Shown: one piece after another, positions 25,692-34,235 of the stretch
Position numbering within the stretch: the first letter of the stretch is position 1
Layout: every line of letters starts with the position of its first letter
Assembly (NCBI GenBank): GCA_964291635.2
Contig: OZ219893.1
Span: 1-64,000, forward strand
DNA from: JAPPHA01 sp964291635
Lineage (GTDB): Bacteria; Pseudomonadota; Alphaproteobacteria; Rhodobacterales; Rhodobacteraceae
Direction of reading: 5' to 3'
Length of the DNA stretch: 64,000 bases
Program-made: the position numbers and the translations under genes
Notes under the pieces: generated by a model
Databases searched by the model: none
What the model was told of the DNA's origin: nothing
What the model saw: only the letters and a program-made list of their open reading frames with translations

Positions 25692-26876
25692 TCAAGCAGG
25701 AAAACACGCCGGCCCGATAGGCTCAAAGCTCTTGTAGGTCAATATGAACTCGGTGTGACCAAGTTCCTCCGACTTCGTCGGTTCGCCCGATGCAACGCGT
25801 TTGACGCAGTCCAATATTTCCAGTCCCACTTCGTCAACTTCCGCACCTTCACTGATGATCCGTCCCGCATTGACGTCCATGTCGTCAGACAGGCATTCGT
25901 ACATTTGCGGATTGGCGGCGATCTTTATCACCGGTGCCAGCGCGGATCCGACAACCGATCCCCGCCCGGTAACGAAGAGCGTGACAAGAGCGCCCGAAGC
26001 CATCATCTCGACGATCTCGGCGTTGTCGGAGATGTTCGGGAAACCGAACCGCACTTCGCCATCCGGCACGACGTCCATCAGATAGAGTCCGCCGCGAAGG
26101 GGGATGTCACCAGGCTTGATCAGCCCCGAGATCTGAGACTGTCCCGATTTGGCGTATGCGCCAAGGGATTTCTCTTCGATGGTGGTCAACCCGCCTTCAG
26201 CGTTTCCAGCCGCAAAGCTTCCGAAACCCAACGTCGCATAGTAAGCTGCAGCCTTTTCGACGCTTGCCCGTATCTCGGCACCGAGTTCGGGTGTGGCCGC
26301 GCGGGCTGCCATGATGTCTTCGCATCCGATCAACTCGCCTGTTTCTTCGAAGATGCACGTCGCTCCCGCCTCAACCAGCATGTCGAACGTACGTCCCACG
26401 GCGGGGTTGCCCGTCAGTCCGCTCGTTCCGTCCGAGCCACCACAAACCGTTCCGACGACGAGGTCTGCCATTTCAAAGGGAACAACAGGAGTTGTCGCAA
26501 GCGCGTCTGCCATGGCGACGACTGCGGCGCACCCCTTTTCAATCGTGGCCCGCGTGCCTCCGTCGCGCTGAATGACCAGCGTTTCCACTGGACGGCCACT
26601 GTCCTTGACGACATGTTCAAGCCGATATCGATCAAAGCTCTCGCAGCCCAAGGACACCAGCACCACGGCACCTACGTTGGGGTGGGTGCACAGGCGTTCC
26701 ATCATCGACTGGGCATAGGGGTTCGGAAAGCAGCCGGGAAACCCGATGACATGGGCTGTTTCGCGATGAGGCGCAACGATTTCTCGTGCGACGTGGTGGG
26801 CGCACTCCACGAGATATGCCACCGCAATGACGTTCCGGATGCCTCTGCGTCCGTCCTGCCTCAGATACCCTTTCAT
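25692..26876 (-). CDS. UxaA-family sugar-acid dehydratase, catalytic subunit
   Basis: 394 residues corresponding to the large domain of altronate/galactarate dehydratase: GYLRQDGRRGIRNVIAVAYL at the start, then GFPGCFPNPYAQSMMERL, VVGTVCGGSDGTSGLTGNPA and FEETGELIGCEDIM. These enzymes remove water from aldonic or aldaric acids using Fe(II). The N-terminal SAF domain is a separate gene just upstream, overlapping by ATGA. It is part of the island's sugar-acid pathway; the particular acid is not readable. Confidence 0.88.
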   Translation of the reverse strand: MKGYLRQDGRRGIRNVIAVAYLVECAHHVAREIVAPHRETAHVIGFPGCFPNPYAQSMMERLCTHPNVGAVVLVSLGCESFDRYRLEHVVKDSGRPVETLVIQRDGGTRATIEKGCAAVVAMADALATTPVVPFEMADLVVGTVCGGSDGTSGLTGNPAVGRTFDMLVEAGATCIFEETGELIGCEDIMAARAATPELGAEIRASVEKAAAYYATLGFGSFAAGNAEGGLTTIEEKSLGAYAKSGQSQISGLIKPGDIPLRGGLYLMDVVPDGEVRFGFPNISDNAEIVEMMASGALVTLFVTGRGSVVGSALAPVIKIAANPQMYECLSDDMDVNAGRIISEGAEVDEVGLEILDCVKRVASGEPTKSEELGHTEFILTYKSFEPIGPACFPA

Positions 26877-27184
26877 TTCGGATCCTCTTCCAACGCCGCC
26901 AGTGCGTATGTCGGTGTGTAGTTGCTTTGAACGTTGTGGATGTGGACGTGATCACCTTCGGCAATGGCCGCGACCGCGGAACCGATGGGCGCACCGTACT
27001 TCACGATCCGTTCACCCTTTGCGATTGGTCGGCGAGCCAGCTTGTGACCGAGGCCAATTCGACCCCCAATCTTGACCGTTCCAAACTCTAACCGCACTTC
27101 GTCGCCGGCATCCAGGGTTCCGCGCACGACAAAGACGTTGTCGGCATCCGACAACAATAGTAGGCGCTGATCCACCGCTCCCAT
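26873..27184 (-). CDS. SAF-domain small subunit of UxaA-type dehydratase
   Basis: 103 residues, a single SAF domain: DNVFVVRGTLDAGDEV, LGHKLARRPIAKGERIVKYG and GDHVHIHNVQSNY. In E. coli UxaA this domain is fused to the N-terminus; split forms are common. The stop overlaps the start of the large subunit, so both are made together as one enzyme. The start overlaps the RraA-like stop by one base. Confidence 0.9.
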   Translation of the reverse strand: MGAVDQRLLLLSDADNVFVVRGTLDAGDEVRLEFGTVKIGGRIGLGHKLARRPIAKGERIVKYGAPIGSAVAAIAEGDHVHIHNVQSNYTPTYALAALEEDPK

Positions 27185-27834
27185 CAGAACTTGCCATGCT
27201 TCCGATAAGCATCCTGCGGATCGGTCCCAGACAGTATCGCTGACCGCACCTTGTTCTCGGTGACCATCGCCTCGCTCGCCGCGTCAATGATCTCGTCCAG
27301 GATGCCAACCGGCACCCGTACCATGCCGTCGCGGTCCCCGTGCAGCCAGTCGCCCGATTCGATTCGCACGTCGCCGATGGTAATCGGCACCTCAGTCGCA
27401 GTTGGTCGCCACAGACCGACCACGTCACGCGGCGTGTGATGTGTGCGCCAGCACGCAAATCCGAGATCCAAGATGAAGTTTGCGTCCCGCAGAGCCCCGT
27501 CCACAACGCACCCCAGAACACCCTTCGCATGTAGCGTTTCGGCCGAAAGCTCTCCCATTTGAGCAATCAGATGCGTATTTGGTTGCGCACACCAGATATG
27601 CTCCGGCTGCGCCTTCGAGAGCAGGCCGGTCCAATCCAGAAGCGTCTGGTGCGGATCTGCAGATTCATCAATGCACCCCTCGACAGTCCAGGCCGGTCCA
27701 CACAACGTCATCTCAGGCTGCAGCGGCTTGATACGGGGCGGCAGGGTGAAATCCGTCATTCCACGCGCACGCATGACGTCATGCACGACGCCGGTGTAAC
27801 AACTCCTGAACCGATCAATCCGTGAGTCAGTCAT
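27184..27834 (-). CDS. RraA-family aldolase-like protein
   Basis: 216 residues with the RraA/HMG-aldolase fold: CGPAWTVEG, the core GCVVDGALRDANFILDLGF (Gly-x-Asp-Gly..Arg-Asp metal and pyruvate-enolate site), and GDWLHGDRDGMVRVP. Besides the RNase E regulator, this family contains 4-hydroxy-4-methyl-2-oxoglutarate aldolases and related keto-acid lyases. In this operon a lyase splitting a 2-keto-3-deoxy sugar acid is likely. Its 3-prime end abuts the SAF gene and its start overlaps the RhaM gene by 8 bases. Confidence 0.85.
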   Translation of the reverse strand: MTDSRIDRFRSCYTGVVHDVMRARGMTDFTLPPRIKPLQPEMTLCGPAWTVEGCIDESADPHQTLLDWTGLLSKAQPEHIWCAQPNTHLIAQMGELSAETLHAKGVLGCVVDGALRDANFILDLGFACWRTHHTPRDVVGLWRPTATEVPITIGDVRIESGDWLHGDRDGMVRVPVGILDEIIDAASEAMVTENKVRSAILSGTDPQDAYRKHGKF

Positions 27835-28156
27835 GATGGAAGACTTCTTCCATCATCGCCCACCACTCCTCTTCCTTCCGGGTTTCAAGGGGTACCTGAC
27901 AGGGCATGCAGACGTCCCACCATTTCTGTGTCATAGGGTCGGCGGCCATCTTCGCCGCGTCCGCAGCGAAGTCTTCGCCGCAATACTCCCAGTACCCGAA
28001 CAGCATGTTCTCAGGCTCCTTGAGAAAGATCGAATAATTGGTGATGTTGCAGATCGAGATCATGTCGAGAATCTCGGGCCAAGCCGCCTCGTGGAGACGT
28101 TTATATTCCGTGACTTTTTCGGGCTTCAGCCCGATGATCATGCCCATGCGCTGCAC
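27827..28156 (-). CDS. L-rhamnose mutarotase family protein (RhaM-like)
   Basis: 109 residues, normal for RhaM: MGMIIGLKPEKVTEYKRLH, the active-site His in LHEAAWPEIL, NYSIFLKEPENMLFGYWEY and MTQKWWDVCMPCQVPLE. It interconverts alpha and beta anomers of rhamnose or fucose-type deoxy sugars in the cytoplasm. This is the clearest hint that the island handles a 6-deoxy-hexose or its acid. It starts 13 bases after the enolase-superfamily gene's stop. Confidence 0.9.
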   Translation of the reverse strand: MQRMGMIIGLKPEKVTEYKRLHEAAWPEILDMISICNITNYSIFLKEPENMLFGYWEYCGEDFAADAAKMAADPMTQKWWDVCMPCQVPLETRKEEEWWAMMEEVFHHD

Positions 28157-28169
28157 GGCGTTTCTCCTT

Positions 28170-29279
28170 TCATGACAGCGTGAAATGCGTGCCGGGGACG
28201 ATTCGCCTGCGGATCACGTCCCAATCCCAATCAATCCCGATCCCATTGCTGCTCGGTGGGTATGCCGTGCCACCGCGGATATCGAGCCGCGAGGTTGTGA
28301 TTGCATCGAGTTGCGGAATGTATTCCAGTGTTTGCGCGTTCGGCACCGCGCAGACAAGGCTTACATGAAGTTCCATTAGGAAATGCGGGCAAATCGAAAC
28401 GCCGAAACCCTCAGCAAGATGTGCCGCCTTCAGCCACGGTGTAATCCCCCCGATCCGGGCGACATCCGTTTGAATTATGCTCGCGGCCCCGAACTGGAGA
28501 TAGTCCTTGAACTGTGACAACGAATACATGCTTTCGCCCACTGCGATGGGAACGCGCGAATGTCGGACCAAATCCACGTGAGCGCCGATGTTGTCAGCGG
28601 GCATGGGCTCCTCGAACCAGTGCACGCCAAAGTCGGCCAGCATGTCGGCGCGCCGCTGCGCTTCAGCAAGATCAAACGCCTGATTGGCATCGACCATGAT
28701 GCGGAAATCCTCTCCCACTGCTTCCCTCACTGCACTTAGGCGCGCGCGGTCTTCCGCAATCGAAGGCTTGCCGATCTTGATCTTTGCACCGGTGAAGCCC
28801 TTGGCTTTCATCGCCGCCGCGTCCTCGGCCAGGTCATCGGCGGTCAGATGCAGCCAGCCGCCCTCAGTCGTATAAAGGGGCACTTCTGCATTCGAGCCGC
28901 CTGCCAGCTGCCAGAGCGGCAGACCAGCCCGCTTGCAGCGCAAATCCCAGAGCGCCGTGTCGATTGCCGCCAATGCTAACGAGGTGATTGCACCAACCGC
29001 AGTGGCGTGAGTGGAAGACAGCAGGTCACGCCAAATGCCGTTGATCTCCTCGGCCTCGCGCCCAAGCATACGGGGAGCAAGCGTTCTTTCAAGCATCCTG
29101 ATGACGGCCGGACCACCTGTGCCAATGGTGTAGGCGTAACCAATGCCCTCTGCGCCCTCTGAATCCGTGATCCGCACAATGGGCGTTTCCTGACTTTCGA
29201 ACGACTGGATCGCATCCACCCGTTTAACCGCCGGTGGCAGGTCAACCATCAGGATCTCGACTTCGCCTATTCGCGCCAT
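28170..29279 (-). CDS. enolase-superfamily sugar-acid dehydratase (mandelate racemase group)
   Basis: 369 residues with the complete mandelate-racemase active site: Lys166-x-Lys168 (AKIKIG), metal ligands Asp197, Glu223, Glu249, then Asp272 and His299 (ICPHF). Enzymes with this set dehydrate or epimerise acid sugars. In this operon it probably acts on the acid produced by the lactonase. Codon use and length are normal. Distinct from the enzymes at 2812 and 45911. Confidence 0.9.
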   Translation of the reverse strand: MARIGEVEILMVDLPPAVKRVDAIQSFESQETPIVRITDSEGAEGIGYAYTIGTGGPAVIRMLERTLAPRMLGREAEEINGIWRDLLSSTHATAVGAITSLALAAIDTALWDLRCKRAGLPLWQLAGGSNAEVPLYTTEGGWLHLTADDLAEDAAAMKAKGFTGAKIKIGKPSIAEDRARLSAVREAVGEDFRIMVDANQAFDLAEAQRRADMLADFGVHWFEEPMPADNIGAHVDLVRHSRVPIAVGESMYSLSQFKDYLQFGAASIIQTDVARIGGITPWLKAAHLAEGFGVSICPHFLMELHVSLVCAVPNAQTLEYIPQLDAITTSRLDIRGGTAYPPSSNGIGIDWDWDVIRRRIVPGTHFTLS

Positions 29280-29541
29280 CAGCCTATCCTCACTGCACGG
29301 CCGGTTGCCGCATCAAAGATATGCGCATTGACGAGTGAATGCCGGAAAGTGAGACGCTCGCCCGTCAACTCCTCCCGCTTCTCGATTTCTGCATCGAGCG
29401 GCACGTATTGGAAACCGCCAATCAATTGCACGCGCGCAGCGTGTAGCCGGCGAAGCTGCGGTAATCCTGTGCAACCGCAGGGACCGCCATCAGTGCTAAC
29501 AAGGCTAAGGCCGCCATGACCTTTATCGTCAGGTTGTACAT
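29279..29541 (-). pseudogene. ABC transporter scar: receptor signal peptide joined to an ATPase tail
   Basis: From the ATG at 29541 (GGGAGGAAACG upstream) the minus strand encodes MYNLTIKVMAALALLALMAV then PAVAQDYRSFAGY, a fresh signal peptide of a solute-binding protein, and then stops near Asn39. In another frame the rest reads DAEIEKREELTGERLTFRH and NAHIFDAATGRAVRIG, the TOBE-domain end of a sugar ABC ATPase. A deletion of the middle of a receptor-permease-ATPase operon explains both. The ATPase stop overlaps the start of the enolase-superfamily gene. Confidence 0.72.
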
Positions 29542-29574
29542 CGTTTCCTCCCATTTCGTGCCGGTTCCAATTGG

Positions 29575-30786
29575 TCATTCAAGCGTTTCTTTTCTTGCGC
29601 TTTCCGCCGGCATATGACCGGGAAGCAATTCCGCAAGTATTCGGCCGCGATCTGCGCCAAGCTCCGGGGCGGCGCGAACGCTCTTGAGGGTTTGTCCGTC
29701 GATCCGAAGAGGCCCCCGCAGCGCGTTCAACTCCGCGGTTCCGTTTCGGCGAATAGTCTGATGGAAATCGAGCTTCTGAAACGCCTCGGTTGCCAGCATT
29801 TGTGGCCAATCAAGCACTTCAGAGCACCAGATGTCGGCGGGCTGCAACACCGCCAGCCAGTCCCGCGTGGTTCGCTCGCGGATGGCATCGGCCAATATCG
29901 ACTTGATTTCATCGCGTTGGTTCATCAGGGCAGCCGGGTCGCCGAACCAGTGCGAAAGGCCGTCGATCTCCATGAGTTCGGCCAGTTTTTCAAGTGACGG
30001 CGTCATCGCGACGGCCAGATACCCGTCCGCCGTTTCGTAAACCCCATACGGCGCGCCGAGATACGCATGGGCACCGTTGACGCCGCTTCGTTCGGGCAAA
30101 CGACGACCATCGTTCAGGTGAGTTGTGAGCACTTCGAACTGAAAGTCGATCACTGCCTCGAACAGGCTGGTCTGCACGTGTGCACCTCGCCCGTGAACGC
30201 TCCGGCCTACCAGTGCGGCGAGAATACCTTGCACCAGCGCATTGCCAGCGAGCATGTCGGCCACGGCAAGACCGATCGGGACCGGTGGATCGTCCCGGTT
30301 GCCGGTCAGCCAAAGAAGGCCCGATCGCGCTTGTGCGAGCAGGTCTTGGCCCGGAAGGTCCTTCCAGGGCCCCTCCTCCCCAAATCCCGAGATCGAACCA
30401 TACACGATGTTCGGATTGATCTCGCGCACGGACTCGTAGCCAAATCCCTGCCGCTCGATCACTCCGGGGCGAAAGTTTTGAATCATGACATCGGCGTGCT
30501 TGAGCAAAGCGCGGAGCATTTCCTTGTCGGCCTCATCGCGAGGATCGGCTATCAGGCCTTCCTTGTTGCGGTTGATCGCGTGGAAAAGCGTGTTGTCACC
30601 ATCGATATCCGTGTCGGAAAGATAAAGGTGGCGGCAGAGGTCACCGGATCCGGGGCGCTCGACTTTGATGACGCGCGCACCCAGATCGGCCAGCTTCAGC
30701 GACGCCAGCGGACCCGACAGAAACTGGCTGAAGTCAAAAACCACAAGCCCGTCGAGCGGGCGCTGGTTTTGTGCCATCACCTTCAT
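29575..30786 (-). CDS. CaiB/BaiF-family CoA-transferase
   Basis: 403-residue family III CoA-transferase: LDGLVVFDFSQFLSGPLAS at the start, KVERPGSGD, MIQNFRPGVIERQGFGYESV, and the catalytic Asp148 in LPGQDLLAQARSG. It moves CoA between carboxylic acids through an aspartyl-CoA intermediate. Its start overlaps the solute-binding-protein-like gene (ATGA), and MaoC-type hydratases lie just upstream, so the operon activates an acid to its CoA ester and hydrates or dehydrates it. Confidence 0.92.
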   Translation of the reverse strand: MKVMAQNQRPLDGLVVFDFSQFLSGPLASLKLADLGARVIKVERPGSGDLCRHLYLSDTDIDGDNTLFHAINRNKEGLIADPRDEADKEMLRALLKHADVMIQNFRPGVIERQGFGYESVREINPNIVYGSISGFGEEGPWKDLPGQDLLAQARSGLLWLTGNRDDPPVPIGLAVADMLAGNALVQGILAALVGRSVHGRGAHVQTSLFEAVIDFQFEVLTTHLNDGRRLPERSGVNGAHAYLGAPYGVYETADGYLAVAMTPSLEKLAELMEIDGLSHWFGDPAALMNQRDEIKSILADAIRERTTRDWLAVLQPADIWCSEVLDWPQMLATEAFQKLDFHQTIRRNGTAELNALRGPLRIDGQTLKSVRAAPELGADRGRILAELLPGHMPAESARKETLE

Positions 30787-31910
30787 GCCAGGCTCTCCTC
30801 GTAGGCTGCCTGCAACGCATCGAGCGTGGCATTGTCCGTGGCCTCACCGCGCAGAAAACAGTGCACGACGTCGCCGCCCCTGTCCTGAAAGCCCATGTAC
30901 CCTTCATGGCGTGGCCTGAGCCAAGACGTCTCAAGCGTTTCACGAGTGTTGCGGAAGAAATTTCGCGAGGCAGCGTTGCAGTGATCGCTGTCCCATGCGG
31001 CGGCGTTGCCAGGCTGGCCGCCGGCATCGAAGAAAAGCCCGGACTGGCACTCAGCCCCGGCGATCCAAAAGGCATATTCGGCGGCCAAATCACAGTGCGG
31101 GGAGGACGCAGACACCGCGATCCCTGTGCCGCCGATTACGGTGCCGCGGGGGCCGTTGCCGCCTATCCCCGGAGCGTCCGCGAAGACCAGGGGAAACCGG
31201 CAGAATCCGTCGCGGCTGTAGTTGTTGTATCCATAGCCAAATGGCGAATAGCTGGGCCCGTCAGCGGTCCTTCCCATCCATTCGTAGATGCCAATCGGAT
31301 CGAGAGCCAGGCACCGACGATCCAGCAGAGACGCGATTTCCCCCATCATCCCGAGTACGTCGCGGCCAACGTCGCGGTCAACGAGGCTTGGTCCTTCGGC
31401 CACAGGCGCGTCCATGTTGCGTGCCAGACCCATGAATGTCATCAGGGCGTTAATCGGGATCAGCGCAAGTGCCACCCGCCCATCGCGCGCCAGCGAAATA
31501 ACTTCGCTCCATTCGGTCGGCGGTGTCTGAATGCTGTCGGGGCGAAAGGCGGCGACAGGCGTTGCCGCATCAATTGCCAGCGCCCATTGGTGGCCGTCGA
31601 ACTCGTAGGAAGGATGCGACGCGCCGACGGATTGTGCGGCCAGCGCGGCCAGCTCATCGTCATGCCCCGAACCATCCAAGGCCAGCAACAGCCCCGAGCG
31701 CGCGATTTCGCCCACGTGCGGATGGTCGATGACCATCAGATCGTAGGTGTCGGCCATCTCCTTGATCGGGCGGTCGGCAAAGGCCTGAAGAGAGCGCTTC
31801 TCCCAAGTGATGGAAACACCCGGATGCGCCACTGCATACGCCTTGGACGTGGCCACCATCGGGTCGAAGCCACGGGAATGATCCCAGGTCATGCCGCGAA
31901 GCTCAGCCAC
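30783..31910 (-). CDS. solute-binding-protein-like protein without signal peptide
   Basis: I choose the GTG at 31910 (GGAGG 10-14 bases upstream, overlapping the MaoC stop), giving 375 residues; an ATG at 31892 is possible. The fold resembles sugar-type ABC receptors: MVATSKAYAVAHPGVSITWE, YDLMVIDHPHVGEIARSGLL and VIGGTGIAVSASSPHCDLAA. The N-terminus VAELRGMTWDHSRGFDPM is polar and no export signal or lipobox is present. It is translationally linked to MaoC and CaiB genes, not to permeases. It may be a cytoplasmic binding protein or enzyme rather than a transporter part. Confidence 0.75.
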   Translation of the reverse strand: MAELRGMTWDHSRGFDPMVATSKAYAVAHPGVSITWEKRSLQAFADRPIKEMADTYDLMVIDHPHVGEIARSGLLLALDGSGHDDELAALAAQSVGASHPSYEFDGHQWALAIDAATPVAAFRPDSIQTPPTEWSEVISLARDGRVALALIPINALMTFMGLARNMDAPVAEGPSLVDRDVGRDVLGMMGEIASLLDRRCLALDPIGIYEWMGRTADGPSYSPFGYGYNNYSRDGFCRFPLVFADAPGIGGNGPRGTVIGGTGIAVSASSPHCDLAAEYAFWIAGAECQSGLFFDAGGQPGNAAAWDSDHCNAASRNFFRNTRETLETSWLRPRHEGYMGFQDRGGDVVHCFLRGEATDNATLDALQAAYEESLA

Positions 31911-32465
31911 GCGCCTTCGCCTCCAGCGCCGCATCAGCATGTTCCGTGACCCGCGATGCATTGCGATAGAGCGCGGTCATCACGTGCTCGCAATAGAGAA
32001 CAAGCACGCTCTCTCTCTTGAACACCGGGTAGTTGACCCGCACCTTGCCCGCCTCTGGGACCTTGACCTCATCCGACAGGTTTTCGCGAATTGCGTAGAT
32101 CGTGTCTCCGATGAAGACTGGCGCAATGACCGCAGGCAGTCGCAGCCACAGGAAAACGAATTCAAGCAGTTCGTGGCGGCCAGGCCCAATCCGCAGGAAA
32201 ACACCACCACGCTTGCGACAATGCGCTTGCCGAACGCGCCTTCTTCAGCCGCAAACCGTTCGTCAGACACTTCGGGGTGGTAATCCGTGATCAGCGATTT
32301 GAACAGCATCGACCTGCCTTGCGAAATAGTCCGCCGGATCCACCGGATCTCATCACCGACTTCGAAGTCCTCGAAGTGCCAATCTTCTGAATTCCAGACC
32401 GGAATCGTTGCGTGATCTTCGGATACCCCCGGAACGCCTCGCGCATGAACTCCGATCTCGGCCAT
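31903..32465 (-). pseudogene. MaoC-family hydratase, single-base frameshift
   Basis: Starts at ATG 32465 (AGGGGAAAG upstream) with NSEDWHFEDFEVGDEIRW, and TDYHPEVSDERFAAEEGAFG carrying the hot-dog catalytic region. After VVFSCGLGLAATNC the frame must shift near 32170 to read EFVFLWLRLPAVIAPVFIGD and GKVRVNYPVFKRESVLVLYC, ending KARG at 31903. The length (563) is one off a multiple of three. Apart from the shift the gene looks intact, so assembly error is possible. The second MaoC gene on the other side of the promoter region is intact. Confidence 0.8.
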
Positions 32466-32589
32466 GGTCTTTCCCCTGTTTCCGAACTTGCGCCGGGGCG
32501 CCGGGTTTCCCAAGAACGTATGACCTATCTCTTTTCATATGTCAAATTGTTTTGTAGGTATAAAAAAACACTTGATTCAGAGAGGAAAC
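32466..32589. promoter_or_regulatory. divergent promoter region of the island
   Basis: AT-rich 124-base gap between two divergent MaoC genes. For the minus operon, TTGACA (32545-32540) is followed after 16-17 bases by TCATAC/CATACG. For the plus operon, TATAAA at 32559-32564 is a possible -10, with a poor -35. AGAGGAA precedes the plus-strand ATG. An IclR regulator at 34833 could act here. Confidence 0.5.
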
Positions 32590-33048
32590 ATGGAAAAGGA
32601 ACAGTATTTTGAGGACTACGTTCTCAACGATTCCCGCCAGACCATGGCCCGCACGATCACTGAAACCGACATCGTTTTTCACGCCGGACACTCGGGTGAT
32701 TTCTTTCCCCATCACATGGATGCCGAATGGTGCAAAACGCAGCCGTTCGGTGCGCGAATCGCCCACGGAACAATGACCTTCACAATTGGAATCGGCCTGA
32801 CGGCGACGCAGATCAATCCGCGCGCGTTCACCTACGGATACGAACGGCTGCGCTTCCCGAACGCGGTCCATGCCGGCGATACAATTCGTACCACGGTCAC
32901 GATCGGAGCCCTTGAGGATGATCCAAAGCGTCCCGCTTACGGGCGCGTGACGGAAGTATGCGAAACAAGGAAGCAGGACGGCAAAACAGTCATGTACTGT
33001 GAGCACATCCTGCTTGCCGAACGGAGGGAAAGAAAAGATGCCGACTGA
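32590..33048 (+). CDS. MaoC-family (R)-specific enoyl-CoA hydratase/dehydratase
   Basis: 152 residues from the ATG at 32590. Single hot-dog domain with the hydratase-2 type catalytic pair in ETDIVFHAGHSGDFFPHHMD (Asp and His), then GARIAHGTMTFTIGIGL and FPNAVHAGDTIRTTVTI. It probably hydrates or dehydrates the CoA ester made by the CaiB enzyme. It overlaps the downstream oxidoreductase by 11 bases and is divergent from the frameshifted MaoC gene, with which it may once have formed a pair. Confidence 0.9.
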   Translation: MEKEQYFEDYVLNDSRQTMARTITETDIVFHAGHSGDFFPHHMDAEWCKTQPFGARIAHGTMTFTIGIGLTATQINPRAFTYGYERLRFPNAVHAGDTIRTTVTIGALEDDPKRPAYGRVTEVCETRKQDGKTVMYCEHILLAERRERKDAD

Positions 33049-34102
33049 CCTGCGCCAGAGCTGGCCTGCCCCGACAAACCCGAAACCCATCGTGATAATC
33101 GGTGCCGGTGGCATCATCCGCGACGCCCACATGCCAGCCTACAAAAAGGCGGAACTTTCGGTCTGCGGCGTTACGGACGTGGACCAGCGACGAGCCCGCG
33201 CACTCGCGGATGACTACGGCCTTCCCAATGTCTACCCGTCCGTCGCCCAGGCCGCAAATGCCAACGGAACCAGCGTGGTTTATGACATTGCAACGCCGCC
33301 TCATGTGATCACCAATATCCTGCCCGACCTACCTGACCACGCCGCGGTTCTGATCCAGAAACCTATGGGGGTCGACCAGGATCAAGCCCGCGAGATACGC
33401 CAAATCTGCCGCGACAAGAATATGAAGGCGGCAATCAACTTCCAGCTTCGTTTCTCGCCCATGATGTTGGCGGTTCAGACCGCTGTGAAGTCGGGACGTC
33501 TGGGAGACCTTCTCGAGATAGAAGTGCACCTTAACATCTTCACTCAATGGAACCTGTTCCCATTCCTGATCCCGATGAAGCGGGTCGAGATCGCGGTACA
33601 TTCGATTCACTACCTCGACACCATCCGGGCCGTGGCGGGAAATCCGGACGGCGTCTTCGCGCGCAGCATGCGCGACCCCCGCGCCGACGGCTTTGCTCAG
33701 ACGCGGACATCCGTGATCCTCGACTACGGCGATCGCCTGCGGAGTTTGATGAGCATCAATCACAACCATCAGAACGGCCGCAAATTCCAGTCGGCCTGGT
33801 TCCGCTTCGAGGGTACCGATGGCACGATGATGGTGAAACTGGGCGTCTGCCACGACTACCCCAATGGTGAGGCTGATGAGCTCTGGTTTTGCCGGAACGG
33901 GGGGAATTGGGAACGGATTCCGTTGGAAGGAAGCTGGTTCATTGATGCTTTCATGGGCCCTATGCGCAACGTCCAGAGATTCGATGACGGCGAAGACAGT
34001 GACCTGCATTCAGGGGTCGAAGATGCCTATCAGACTATGGCACTGGTCGAAGCATGCTACAAGGCAATGAAACATCCCGCCGAACCGCTTGTGGTCGACT
34101 AG
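33038..34102 (+). CDS. Gfo/Idh/MocA-family oxidoreductase
   Basis: 354 residues from the ATG at 33038 (CGGAGGGAAAG upstream). N-terminal Rossmann fold with VIIGAGGIIRDAHMPAY. The usual EKP motif reads IQKPMG, keeping the functional Lys but with Gln for Glu. The C-terminal domain contains VEIAVHSIHYLDTIR. This family oxidises or reduces sugars, inositols and their derivatives with NAD(P). It is co-transcribed with the MaoC gene and is the last gene before the intron scar. Confidence 0.9.
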   Translation: MPTDLRQSWPAPTNPKPIVIIGAGGIIRDAHMPAYKKAELSVCGVTDVDQRRARALADDYGLPNVYPSVAQAANANGTSVVYDIATPPHVITNILPDLPDHAAVLIQKPMGVDQDQAREIRQICRDKNMKAAINFQLRFSPMMLAVQTAVKSGRLGDLLEIEVHLNIFTQWNLFPFLIPMKRVEIAVHSIHYLDTIRAVAGNPDGVFARSMRDPRADGFAQTRTSVILDYGDRLRSLMSINHNHQNGRKFQSAWFRFEGTDGTMMVKLGVCHDYPNGEADELWFCRNGGNWERIPLEGSWFIDAFMGPMRNVQRFDDGEDSDLHSGVEDAYQTMALVEACYKAMKHPAEPLVVD

Positions 34103-34235
34103 CCCGTCGTTGGCGCGTGTCCCCAAAAGTTCATCAATTGCAACGGTCTGCAAGGACGGATTTCGGCAAGAGGAAACAGATCCTTTCGCGATCGGGCACC
34201 CGAGGTCGAGCACGGTTTTTGGCCCGGAAATTTCA

